From positions 1-26,166 of the forward strand of contig JADFRO010000003.1 of NCBI GenBank assembly GCA_022561255.1: a DNA stretch of 26,166 nt, read 5' to 3'. Origin of the DNA: Planctomycetota bacterium. GTDB taxonomy: Bacteria; Planctomycetota; Phycisphaerae; UBA1845. The notes beneath the pieces are model-generated. The model was not told the origin of the DNA. It saw only the letters and a list, made by a program, of their open reading frames with translations, and did not search any database. The position numbers were made by a program, and so were the translations under genes. Below are positions 14,574-22,589 of this stretch, piece after piece (position 1 is the stretch's first letter; each line of letters begins with the position of its first letter).

Positions 14574-16037
14574 ATGTCGCGTATCAACAGTAACGTCCCG
14601 TCGCTGATCGCTCAGCGACACCTGGGAAATGCCCAAAGGGCCCTCAACCTTTCGCTGGAGCGACTCTCCAGCGGATTGAGGATCAACCGCGGTGCCGACA
14701 ATCCCGCCGGGCTGATCGTATCCGAACGTCTGCGCTCGGAGATCAGCGTCGTCAAGCAAGCGATCGACAACTCCGCGCGAGCGATCAACGTGATCGCCAC
14801 GACGGAAGGCGCTCTCGACGAGGTGCAGTCGCTCTTGACCGACATCCAGTCGCTGCTCGTCGAAGCGGCCAACAGCGGCGCGTTTTCCGACGACGAGATC
14901 GCCGCCAACCAGTTGCAGATCGACAACTCGATCGATTCGATCACACGAATCGCCAATACGACGACTTTCGCCGGACGGAAGCTGCTCAACGGTGAGCTCG
15001 ACTACGTCACGAGCGGTATCGTCGCGACGCAACTCGCGGACGTCTCCGTTTTGGGCGCTAAGTTCGGAACCAAGAGCTTCGTGAATGTTAAGATTGACGT
15101 GTCGCAGTCCGCTCAGCAGGCTCAGCTCGCCTTCTCCTCCGCTCAACTCACCGCGAGCGGTGCGACGCTCGACATCCGAGGACCCGAGGGGATCATCACC
15201 CTCAGCTTCCCAGCGAGTGCGACCACGGTCGAAATGGCGTCGGCGATCAACGCCCAGGTCGACGCCACAGGCATTGTCGCTACGCCCAGCGGGACCGGCG
15301 GTTCCGCTGGTATCCGGTTTACGAGCACGGACTACGGTAGCGACGCCTTCGTGAGCGTCCACCAGGTCGAAGCCGCCGGTACGTTCTCGGTATTGGATCG
15401 GAGTGGTAGCACGGTTGAGCGGACCAAGGGACGCGACGCTACCGCGACCGTCAACGGAATTGCAACCACAGCCGACGGACTCAAGCTGTCGTTCAGCTCT
15501 TCGCTTCTCAAAGTCGAGGTGGTTCTCGCCGAAGCTTTCGGTAACGGTTCGCTAGGACTCGCGGGCACGGCGGGTGACTCTTCGTTTGCGATCACCGAGG
15601 GCGGGGCGCTTTTCCAGCTTGGCCCGCAGGTCAACACGAACCAGCAGGAGAACATCGGCGTCAAGAGTATGCAGGCCAACAAACTCGGCAACGCCATTAT
15701 CGGCTTCCTTGCCGACCTCAAGAGCGGTCAAAAGCACGCGCTGCGAACCAAGACCTTCCAGGAGGGTTCCAAGATCGTCTCAGAAGCGATCACCCAGGTC
15801 GCCGTGCTCCGAGGTCGACTCGGTGCGTTTGAGCGGAACACGCTCCAAACGAACATGCGGCAGTTGCAGATCACAACCGAGAACCTGACCTCCTCCGAGT
15901 CCGTCATTCGAGACACCGACTTCGCCGTCGAAACCTCCGAACTGACTCGGTCGCAGATTCTCGTCCAAGCGGGCAACAGCGTTCTGGCCATTGCCAACGC
16001 GCAGTCGCAGAACGTGTTGACTCTGCTCGGCGGATAG
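14574..16037 (+). CDS. fliC: Flagellin
   Basis: Filament subunit, exported through the flagellar secretion channel. The 487-residue protein has the classic N-terminal D0/D1 part (MSRINSNVPSLIAQRHLG; LNLSLERLSSGLRINRGADN; ADNPAGLIVSERLRSEI) and C-terminal part (LQITTENLTSSESVIRDTDF; ETSELTRSQILVQAGNSVLA; NAQSQNVLTLLGG). The centre of about residues 150-390 is a variable, surface-exposed region containing one hook-IN-like unit (TTVEMASAINAQVDATG, near residue 218). A strong AGGAGGA Shine-Dalgarno decides the start. The gene follows fliW-csrA and ends at a repeat-rich convergent junction with prfB. Only one flagellin gene lies in this window. Confidence 0.97.
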   Translation: MSRINSNVPSLIAQRHLGNAQRALNLSLERLSSGLRINRGADNPAGLIVSERLRSEISVVKQAIDNSARAINVIATTEGALDEVQSLLTDIQSLLVEAANSGAFSDDEIAANQLQIDNSIDSITRIANTTTFAGRKLLNGELDYVTSGIVATQLADVSVLGAKFGTKSFVNVKIDVSQSAQQAQLAFSSAQLTASGATLDIRGPEGIITLSFPASATTVEMASAINAQVDATGIVATPSGTGGSAGIRFTSTDYGSDAFVSVHQVEAAGTFSVLDRSGSTVERTKGRDATATVNGIATTADGLKLSFSSSLLKVEVVLAEAFGNGSLGLAGTAGDSSFAITEGGALFQLGPQVNTNQQENIGVKSMQANKLGNAIIGFLADLKSGQKHALRTKTFQEGSKIVSEAITQVAVLRGRLGAFERNTLQTNMRQLQITTENLTSSESVIRDTDFAVETSELTRSQILVQAGNSVLAIANAQSQNVLTLLGG

Positions 16038-16082
16038 TACACTCGACGGATCGTACACTTGATGGAGCGGTCGCTCCGCGAT

Positions 16083-16127
16083 GACCCCTCTTCCTCCCCC
16101 CTTGCCAAGGGGGGATTGAGGGGGGTC
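16083..16127. repeat. C-rich hairpin repeat at the flagellin/prfB convergent junction
   Basis: An 8-bp stem CCCCCCTT-GCC-AAGGGGGG (16096-16114), followed by ATTGAGG, is enclosed by an outer pair GACCCC/GGGGTC (16083-16088 and 16122-16127). A sister copy lies at 19909-19949, also between convergent genes. It may terminate transcription in both directions, though no T-tract of the standard kind is present. Similar C/G-tract repeats are scattered through some environmental bacterial genomes. Confidence 0.65.
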
Positions 16128-16145
16128 GTTGCCGACGGCCTCACT

Positions 16146-16169
16146 GAGCCGCGGGCTTTAGCCCGCGCG
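16146..16169. repeat. 24-bp palindromic GC repeat, copy 1
   Basis: Stem CGCGGGC, loop TTTA, stem GCCCGCG (16150-16167) with flanking bases. The 24-bp unit is identical to the one at 19233-19256. It is a small dispersed hairpin lying with the C-rich repeat after flagellin. It could add to termination or be a REP-like repeat. Confidence 0.7.
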
Positions 16170-16262
16170 AAGTCGCGCAAGTCGGCGACGCACCGGTGTC
16201 ACGCATCGAAACGGATCGCGCCCGAAACGCAACGGCGAACGTTCGCCGCATGTTCCGATGGT

Positions 16263-17376
16263 TTACTTGTGCCTCGCTGTTGCCCGCCGTCTCAATTCGG
16301 CGTCGATAAACGCCTGAATGTCTCCGTCGAGTACACCCTGCGTGTCCGCTGTTAAGTATCCCGTTCTTGCGTCTTTGACCCGTTGCTCCGGGTATAAGAA
16401 GTAACTGCGGATGCTATTGCCCCAACCGATCTGACCTTTTTCGCTGTATATCTTGGCGAGTTCGCTGTCGCGCTTGGCCTGCTCCATTTGATAGATGCGG
16501 GCTGCGAGCATCTTTCGGGCGGTCCCGCGGTTCTTGTGCTGGGATCGTTCGTTTTGACACTGTGCGACGATCCCCGTTTCGAGGTGCGTCAACCGGACCG
16601 CCGACGACGTCTTGTTGACGTGCTGACCGCCCTTGCCGCCGGCGCGATACGTATCCTCGCGCACGTCCTTGTCCCAGTCGATCTCGATATCGATGTCGTC
16701 GACCTCCGGCTGCACGTCCACCGATGCAAAACTCGTCTCACGTTTGCCCTGCGCACTGAACGGGGATATCCTCACCAAGCGGTGCACGCCGAGTTCGCAC
16801 GACATGTAACCGCAAGCGTATGGCCCTTTCACAAGCAGGCTACACGACTGTACGCCCGCTTCCTCTCCATCGCGCAGGGCGAGTTCTTCGACGGCGAAGT
16901 TGTTTCGCTCGAAGTAGCGCAAGTACAATCGAAGAAGCATTTGTGCCCAGTCGCAGGCATCCGCGCCACCGGTTCCGGCCTGAATGTTGAAGTAACAGTT
17001 GCGCGCGTCGTTGGGGCCCCCGAGCAGCGTCAGTACCTCTACTCGGTCGACGTCCGTCGCGAGTGTACCCACCCCGCTGGAAAGCTCTGCGACGAGCTGC
17101 TCGTCGTGATCCTCGCCGAGCAGATCGACCATGGCCGCGAGTTCCTCGTGCAACGCGGCGATCTTGCGCACGGGATCCACAATCGCCTTGGCGGACTTGA
17201 GTCGTTCGACGGTTTGCTTGGCGGTATCGGGTTTGTTCCAGAAGTCCGGAGCAGCCATTTCCTTCTGAACCGCTTCGAGGGCTTCAACTTTGGAGGGAAA
17301 GTCAAAGAGAGTCCCGGATGGCCACAATGCGAGCCGAAAGATTTTGTAGAACAGCCGCCGGGTCTTCGTTGTTCAT
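16263..17376 (-). CDS. prfB: Peptide chain release factor 2, expressed through a programmed +1 frameshift
   Basis: RF2 ends translation at UGA and UAA. The reading frame is split: 24 codons (17376-17305, ending AIRDSL) run into an in-frame TGA at 17304-17302, and the rest continues in the +1 frame from GAC (Asp25-Phe-Pro-Ser-Lys). The joined protein is 370 residues, against 365 in E. coli. The codon-recognition tripeptide SPF falls near residues 204-206 and the peptidyl-hydrolysis motif GGQ at 249-251 (YRAGGKGGQHVNKTSSAVRL), nearly the E. coli positions. SPF marks it as RF2 rather than RF1. The ATG at 17376 follows GGAG by 6 nt and gives the usual number of codons before the shift. The coordinates cover both parts; this is not a pseudogene. 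Confidence 0.95.
17301..17307 (-). promoter_or_regulatory. RF2 programmed +1 frameshift site (CTTTGAC)
   Basis: On the minus strand the site reads CTT TGA C, the same slippery codon, stop and next base as in E. coli prfB. When RF2 is scarce the ribosome pauses at UGA and slips forward one base, so RF2 controls its own synthesis. The upstream Shine-Dalgarno-like stimulator is weak here (CCGGGA several nt before CTT) compared with AGGGGG in E. coli. Confidence 0.93.
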
Positions 17377-17759
17377 CACCGTCTCCATACACGATACGTC
17401 ACGCGGCCCAACCAATTCAGTGATCCGCGTCACACGCTCCATGATAGCGTCCTCGAGCGGAAGAGAAACCTCGCCGGGAATCACCGGGCGTCCGTCATGG
17501 GTCCGTGGCAGAATCGGCGAGGATTGGCGATTCGTACCCCATGGGAGGGCGAGGCTCCTGCCGAGCCACAACCGTCATGACGGGTGAACATAACGGCTCG
17601 CCGGAAGCTCGCCGTCGCTAGGGGTTCGGCCGAAAGTGTCATGGACCGGCTGTTCACCCGCCTCCACGCGGGAGTAGCCCGCCTGCGCTGCATCGTGTAC
17701 AATGCCCGCCAAGGGGCATGTGGTAAGCCCCCAAACGTAACCAGCTTTCTTCGAGACCC
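17377..17759. other. Divergent spacer between prfB and purB
   Basis: About 380 bp. It holds the second copy of the hairpin element (17502-17645). On the purB side a TACAAT (17698-17703) could be a -10 box, but the matching -35 region is poor. GGGGC-N9-GCCCC (17713-17731) can fold as a hairpin in the purB leader. The prfB frame stays open upstream to 17571 without a supported start. Confidence 0.5.
17502..17645. repeat. Interspersed hairpin repeat element, copy B
   Basis: Sister of the element at 3091-3235, nearly the same length (144 bp). Inverted ends: TCCGTGGCAGAATCGGC at 17502-17518 and the complement of GCCGAAAGTGTCATGGA at 17629-17645. It shares an identical 16-mer, GGGAGGGCGAGGCTCC (17543-17558), with copy A, and the internal segments drift more. 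It sits in an intergenic spacer, as copy A does. Confidence 0.7.
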
Positions 17760-19193
17760 ATGCCGGGATCCCACGACGTCTATCAATCGCCTCTTGTGAC
17801 GCGGTACGCCTCCCGCGAGATGTGTGAATTGTTCGGGGCGAAAACGCGCATTCTCACCTGGCGACGCTTGTGGCTCGCCCTCGCCAAGGCTCAGCGACGT
17901 GCGGGGCTGTCGATCTCCGCCAAGCAGATTCGTCAACTCGAACGGACGATCAACAACATTGACTTCGCGACGGCTGCCCGTCACGAAAAGCGACTTCGTC
18001 ACGACGTGATGGCCCATGTTCATGCGTGGGGCGACATAGCCCCCGACGCGCGCGGCATCCTACATCTGGGTGCGACCAGCGCCTTCATCGTCGACAACGC
18101 CGACCTGATCATCCAACGCGACGCGCTGGCGCACGTGGCCCAATGGCTCGCCGCGGGGATCGATGCCCTCGCCAAGTTCGCCAAGAAGCGCCGTAGTTTG
18201 CCGACGCTGGGACTGACCCATTATCAACCTGCGCAGGTGACGACGGTCGGGAAACGTGCGGCCCTGTGGTGTTACGATTTCGTTCGTGATCTCGAAGAAG
18301 TGGAGTATCGCCTGGAAACACTCCGATTCCGCGGCGTTAAGGGCACAACCGGTACGCAGGCAAGTTTTCTGGCTCTTTGCAACGGCAGTCACGCCAAGGT
18401 CCGTCGCTTGGAAATCGACGTCGCGAGACAAATGGGCTTTACCCGTATTGAGCCGATCACCGGTCAAACGTACTCGCGAAAGGTAGACGCACAAATGACT
18501 TGTACGCTCGGCGGTATCGCCACCAGCGTCCACAAGTTCGCCAACGACATGCGCCTGCTCGCCAACCTCAAGGAAATCGAGGAACCATTCGAGAAAAGTC
18601 AGGTCGGCTCCAGCGCGATGGCCTACAAGCGCAACCCGATGCGCTGCGAGCGTGCGACAGGACTCGCCCGTTTCGTGCTTTCACTCGTCTCATCGCCCCT
18701 ACAGACCGCCGCCGAGCAATGGTTCGAGCGCACGCTGGATGATTCCTCCAACAAACGCATGACCATCCCCGAGGCTTTCCTGGCAACGGACGGAATGCTG
18801 CGGATCGTCGTCAACGTCGCACGTGGATTCGTCGTTTACCCCAAGGTGATTCGGGCACATCTCGCCGCCGAGCTGCCCTTCATGGCCTCGGAAAACATAC
18901 TGATGGCCGCCGTCGCCGCGGGGGGCGATCGGCAGGAAATTCATGAGCGCATTCGGAAACATGCGCAAGCGGCCGCCGCACGCGTTAAGATAGAAGGCAA
19001 GGACAATGACCTGATCCAGCGGCTTGCCGCCGACGAGGCCTTTGCCGACGTCGATCTCAAGGCGGTACTGGATCCAAACGCCTTCGTCGGGCGTGCGCCC
19101 GAGCAGGTGGATGATTTCGTGCGAGACTACGTGACGCCGATCAGGCGACGCTACCGAAACGCGCTATCGCGTGTGGCTGAGTTGAGTGTTTAA
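17760..19193 (+). CDS. purB: Adenylosuccinate lyase, animal-type
   Basis: Cleaves SAICAR to AICAR and adenylosuccinate to AMP, each time releasing fumarate, in purine synthesis. The 477-residue protein carries the fumarate-lyase-superfamily signature GSSAMAYKRNPMRCER (residues 283-298, catalytic Ser285), the acid His154 in PTLGLTHYQPAQVTTVGKR, and LHLGATSAFIVDNADLI (102-118). From memory of the family, blocks such as EKRLRHDVMAHVHAWG, RFRGVKGTTGTQASFL, RLLANLKEIEEPFEKSQVGS and QWFERTLDDSSNKR are much closer to human ADSL than to the shorter E. coli or Bacillus PurB. The ATG at 17760 aligns with that family's conserved start. It is followed after 140 nt by pyrE, in the same direction. Confidence 0.95.
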   Translation: MPGSHDVYQSPLVTRYASREMCELFGAKTRILTWRRLWLALAKAQRRAGLSISAKQIRQLERTINNIDFATAARHEKRLRHDVMAHVHAWGDIAPDARGILHLGATSAFIVDNADLIIQRDALAHVAQWLAAGIDALAKFAKKRRSLPTLGLTHYQPAQVTTVGKRAALWCYDFVRDLEEVEYRLETLRFRGVKGTTGTQASFLALCNGSHAKVRRLEIDVARQMGFTRIEPITGQTYSRKVDAQMTCTLGGIATSVHKFANDMRLLANLKEIEEPFEKSQVGSSAMAYKRNPMRCERATGLARFVLSLVSSPLQTAAEQWFERTLDDSSNKRMTIPEAFLATDGMLRIVVNVARGFVVYPKVIRAHLAAELPFMASENILMAAVAAGGDRQEIHERIRKHAQAAAARVKIEGKDNDLIQRLAADEAFADVDLKAVLDPNAFVGRAPEQVDDFVRDYVTPIRRRYRNALSRVAELSV

Positions 19194-19232
19194 GAAATGC
19201 ATACTACAGGGCATCTCACGTTCGCGTGGCCC

Positions 19233-19256
19233 GAGCCGCGGGCTTTAGCCCGCGCG
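19233..19256. repeat. 24-bp palindromic GC repeat, copy 2
   Basis: Identical to the 24 bp at 16146-16169; stem CGCGGGC (19237-19243), loop TTTA, stem GCCCGCG (19248-19254). It sits in the 140-nt purB-pyrE gap, about 78 nt before the pyrE ATG. It might reduce read-through from purB or stabilise the purB message. Confidence 0.7.
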
Positions 19257-19333
19257 GTTTCTCCACGTCCGGTGTCATTCGAGGGGCGGCGGACCCGGCC
19301 TTCGAATCCCGGAAACGTCTTAGGAAGGAAGCT

Positions 19334-19876
19334 ATGAACCGAAGAGCTGCGCTCCGCAGGAGTGAACTCGCCGAGCGAATCCGAGAGGCTGCCTATCTCG
19401 AAGGTGACTTCACACTGCGATCCGGGCGAAAGAGCAAGTATTACCTCGACAAGTATCTGTTCGAGACCCAGCCCGACATCTTGTGCGCCTTGGGTGAGAT
19501 GTTCGCCGAGCGCGCCGGCGCTTCGACCACGCTCATTGCCGGTGCGGAATTAGGCGGCGTTGCGCTGGCAGCCGCGGCCTCCATCGCCTCGGGCAAACCA
19601 TTCGTCATCATCCGAAACGCGAAGAAGGATTACGGAACGAGCAAGCCGTTTGAAGGCAAACTCTGCGACACCGACTCCGTTCTACTCGTCGAGGACATCG
19701 CCACAACAGGCGGTCAAGTGCTCGAGGCCGCCAAGCTCATCACCGAAATCGGCGCGAAGGTGGAACGCATTGTCTCCGTCATCGATCGGCAGGAAGGGGC
19801 TCGCGACAACATCGAAGGCGCTGGCTTTACCTTCGAGTCGTTCTTCACCAAAGCCGACCTGGGCATCACTTTGTAG
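19334..19876 (+). CDS. pyrE: Orotate phosphoribosyltransferase
   Basis: Joins orotate to PRPP to give OMP, the fifth step of pyrimidine synthesis. The 180-residue protein begins with the OPRT region 'YLEGDFTLRSGRKSKYYLDK' (residues 21-40). It has the loop VIIRNAKKDYGTSKPFEG, which carries the Lys residues of the PRPP-side flexible loop (family 'RK..K.yGt...ieG'), and the PRPP-binding motif VLLVEDIATTGG (116-127). The ATG at 19334 is chosen over the frame opening at 19226 because AGGAAGG lies 5 nt upstream and the added residues would run through the palindromic repeat. It converges with the ABC cassette downstream. Confidence 0.95.
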   Translation: MNRRAALRRSELAERIREAAYLEGDFTLRSGRKSKYYLDKYLFETQPDILCALGEMFAERAGASTTLIAGAELGGVALAAAASIASGKPFVIIRNAKKDYGTSKPFEGKLCDTDSVLLVEDIATTGGQVLEAAKLITEIGAKVERIVSVIDRQEGARDNIEGAGFTFESFFTKADLGITL

Positions 19877-19908
19877 CGGAACTCCGTCTTCGTGTAAGCA
19901 GGCTGATG

Positions 19909-19949
19909 GCGACTTCCCCCCTTTACAAGGGGGGATTGAGGAGTGTCGC
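19909..19949. repeat. C-rich hairpin repeat at the pyrE/ABC-cassette convergent junction
   Basis: Stem CCCCCCTT-TAC-AAGGGGGG (19916-19934), followed by the shared ATTGAGG and enclosed by GCGAC (19909-19913) and GTCGC (19945-19949). It matches the copy at 16083-16127 in stem, trailing sequence and genomic setting (between two convergent stop codons). It is a likely bidirectional terminator or a dispersed repeat tolerated there. Confidence 0.65.
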
Positions 19950-19969
19950 TCGCGGATCCCACGTACGAT

Positions 19970-21307
19970 CTATTCGTGTCGCAGTGCGTCGATCGGATGA
20001 AGAATGGCGGCCTTGAACGCGGGGATCATGCCGAAGACGACACCTACACCTGCCGAGAACCCGATCGCCAACGCCACCACCCAAATCGGGACCGGAACCT
20101 CGACCATCGACGGATGGAGTGAGGCGACCGAGCATATCGCGTACGCTGCGGCGATTCCCAGGGTTCCGCCGAGACTCGAAAGCACGACGGCCTCGGTCAG
20201 AAACTGAGCGAGAATGTCGCGTCGCCGCCCGCCGATGCTCTTCCGCAAACCGATTTCACGCGTCCGCTCGGTTACGGAGACCAGCATCACGTTCATAATG
20301 CCCACGCCCCCGACGATCAGTGATATACCGACAATTCCTGCAAGCACACTCGTGGCGATCATCTTGACTTGCTCAAAGCTCCGCAGGATTTGGTCCTGAC
20401 TCAAGATGCGAAAGTCGTTGGCGTCGCCCGGTTCCAGACCGTGCCGCGTACGAAGCACGCTGCTGATCTGCAGCGTTGCTTCCTCCACGTCCTCCTCAGC
20501 AGTCACCTCGACGACAAACGGCATGAACCGCGACATGAACGGAAACATCTTCACGCCCGTTGTGTAGGGAATCAGAATCACGTCGTCCTGATCTTCGTCG
20601 AACGCCGCACCCTTTTCCTCGAGAATTCCGAGCACCTGGAAACGCTGTTGGTTGATGTATACGTAGTCGCCGATGATCGACTCGTCCGCTTCCAGCTTTT
20701 CCAGGACCGTTCTCCCGATCACGCAGACGTACGATCCGGAGTCCACGTCGATCGGCCCGAAAAAGCGGCCTTCGTCTGCGCTGAACTTGCGAATGGTCTG
20801 AAACTGCTCCGACCCAGCCTGCATCTCGACATCTTCGAGTTTCACGTGACCATATTCGATCGTGGCGCTCGAAAAGAGCATGGGCGAGACACGCCGAACC
20901 TTATCGCACTGCACGCCGACGGCACGGGCGTCGTCAACGTCCATCAGGACGCGCCCGAACATTCGGCCATGCATGCCGCCCGGAATGTGTGGGAGGACGA
21001 ACATCATGTTCGTCCCAAATCCACGTAGTATATCCGTCATCTGGTTTCCAAACGCCTGTACGAAGGAGACCACGGTGATCGTCGACATGACGGCGATGAT
21101 GATACCCAACGTCGTCAGAAACGATCGGGCCTTGTTTGCCCACACTTGCACGAACGCCGCCAGAACGTTCTGCCAGTGGCGCTCGAACGATCCGCCGAGC
21201 CACGACGCCGCGCGAATCGGTGATGTGATGACTGAGATCAGTCGTCCGGAGCGTTTTGTCCCCATCGTGATCGGTACGGTTGTGCCGGCGCTCGTGAAGT
21301 CGGACAT
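19970..21307 (-). CDS. MacB-type ABC transporter permease (second of a tandem pair)
   Basis: Inner-membrane permease of the MacB/FtsX superfamily. Layout: a first membrane segment (FLTTLGIIIAVMSTITVVSF), a large periplasmic domain (about residues 80-315, MacB core), then three membrane segments near the C-terminus (MIATSVLAGIVGISLIVGGV; AVVLSSLGGTLGIAAAYAIC; IWVVALAIGFSAGVGVVFGM). The conserved cytoplasmic coupling segment TERTREIGLRKSIGGRRRDI contacts the ATPase. The ATG at 21307 or the GTG at 21313 may be used. It starts 1-7 nt after the stop of the first permease, to which it is clearly paralogous (both end ALRHE). The substrate is unknown. Confidence 0.92.
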   Translation of the reverse strand: MSDFTSAGTTVPITMGTKRSGRLISVITSPIRAASWLGGSFERHWQNVLAAFVQVWANKARSFLTTLGIIIAVMSTITVVSFVQAFGNQMTDILRGFGTNMMFVLPHIPGGMHGRMFGRVLMDVDDARAVGVQCDKVRRVSPMLFSSATIEYGHVKLEDVEMQAGSEQFQTIRKFSADEGRFFGPIDVDSGSYVCVIGRTVLEKLEADESIIGDYVYINQQRFQVLGILEEKGAAFDEDQDDVILIPYTTGVKMFPFMSRFMPFVVEVTAEEDVEEATLQISSVLRTRHGLEPGDANDFRILSQDQILRSFEQVKMIATSVLAGIVGISLIVGGVGIMNVMLVSVTERTREIGLRKSIGGRRRDILAQFLTEAVVLSSLGGTLGIAAAYAICSVASLHPSMVEVPVPIWVVALAIGFSAGVGVVFGMIPAFKAAILHPIDALRHE

Positions 21308-21314
21308 GGCCACG

Positions 21315-22589
21315 CTACTCGTGCCTCAACGCTTCGATCGGGTGAAGAATCGCCGCCTTGAACGCCGGGATGATTCCAAACACAACTCCGGTGCCCGCTG
21401 CACAACCCAGCGCGAGAATCACCGTCCAGTACGGCACGGATATCGGAACCATGTTGGGATGTAGGCTCGCGATGTAAGTAAGAACATACGCCAGAGACAC
21501 CCCCACCGCGCCACCGAGCGTACACAGCACGACCGCTTCAGTAAGAAACTGAAGCATGATGTCGCGTCGTCGTCCGCCGATGCTCTTACGCAAACCGATT
21601 TCACGCGTCCGCTCCGTGACGGAGACGAGCATGATGTTCATGATTCCGATCCCGCCCACCAGAAGCGAGATGCTGACGATTCCACCGAGAACACCCGAAG
21701 CGATGTTCCGAAATCTGTCGAACTCGCGCAGCGTCTGATCCTGCCGCGAGATCCTGAAGTCATTGGGCTGACCCGGTTCCAGTCGGTGACGCGTTCGGAG
21801 CACACGCGTCATCTCCCAGTCCGCCGCCGCGATATCCTCCTCGCTGGTCGCCTCCACCAGAAACTGAAAGTAACGGCGCTGACTTGGAAACATGTTGGTC
21901 GCCGTCGAGTAGGGGATCATGACCGTGTTGTCCTGATCGTCTCCCATGTTGCTTCCCTTGGATTCCAGGATGCCAATCACAAGGAAACGCTCGCCGTACA
22001 TCTCGACGTACTGTCCAACGATCGAGTCGTCGCACTCCAGTTTCTTAAGGACGGTTCGACCCAGCACGATCACGTTCGCGGCCGAGTCGATGTCGATCGG
22101 ACCGAAGAAGCGTCCCGTGTCCACGAAGAAATTACGGATGGTCTGGTATTGCTCCGATACGCCTCGGACCGGAACCTCCTCGGCCGTCTCAAGCCCGTAG
22201 GTGATGGTTCCGTCCCGCGCGTACACAAACGGTGTGGATCGGTGAATGTGCGGGCACTCCGCGCGTATCGCCTCCAGATCGCCCATGTCCAGCGTCACCC
22301 GCCCGACGCCGTGCCGATGGTTTCCCGACGGGTCGTAAGGCCGCACGACCATGTACTGCGTACCGTATCCCCGAAACGTTTTCGTCATGTGGTCGCCGAA
22401 GCCCTGAACGAGCGACACGACCGTGATCGTAGACGTAACCGCGATGATGATTCCAAGCGTCGTGAGGATCGACCGGCCCTTGTTCGCCCAGATCTGAACA
22501 AACGCCGTAGCCACGTTGCGCGCGCTACCAGCGACCATCTCACGCACAAACGTCGCAGCGACGACCAAGATGTGGATAACGGATCGCAT
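21315..22589 (-). CDS. MacB-type ABC transporter permease (first of a tandem pair)
   Basis: A 424-residue paralogue of the downstream permease, with the same plan: N-terminal membrane segment (ILTTLGIIIAVTSTITVVSL), periplasmic MacB-core domain, three C-terminal membrane segments, and the coupling stretch TERTREIGLRKSIGGRRRDI identical in both. The two probably form a heterodimeric permease using one ATPase, rather than the MacB homodimer, in which ATPase and permease are fused in one chain. Its ATG overlaps the ATPase stop by one base (TAATG), so translation is coupled. It may export a peptide, lipid or lipoprotein; nothing in the window identifies the substrate. Confidence 0.92.
   Translation of the reverse strand: MRSVIHILVVAATFVREMVAGSARNVATAFVQIWANKGRSILTTLGIIIAVTSTITVVSLVQGFGDHMTKTFRGYGTQYMVVRPYDPSGNHRHGVGRVTLDMGDLEAIRAECPHIHRSTPFVYARDGTITYGLETAEEVPVRGVSEQYQTIRNFFVDTGRFFGPIDIDSAANVIVLGRTVLKKLECDDSIVGQYVEMYGERFLVIGILESKGSNMGDDQDNTVMIPYSTATNMFPSQRRYFQFLVEATSEEDIAAADWEMTRVLRTRHRLEPGQPNDFRISRQDQTLREFDRFRNIASGVLGGIVSISLLVGGIGIMNIMLVSVTERTREIGLRKSIGGRRRDIMLQFLTEAVVLCTLGGAVGVSLAYVLTYIASLHPNMVPISVPYWTVILALGCAAGTGVVFGIIPAFKAAILHPIEALRHE

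Noticed and set aside
17377..17571. Upstream extension of the prfB frame
   Set aside because: The ATG at 17376 has a well-placed GGAG and gives the family-standard 24 codons before the shift; the extension runs into the repeat element.
19290..19310. TTCGAATCCC-like sequence suggesting a tRNA T-arm
   Set aside because: No acceptor, D or anticodon arms can be drawn around it.
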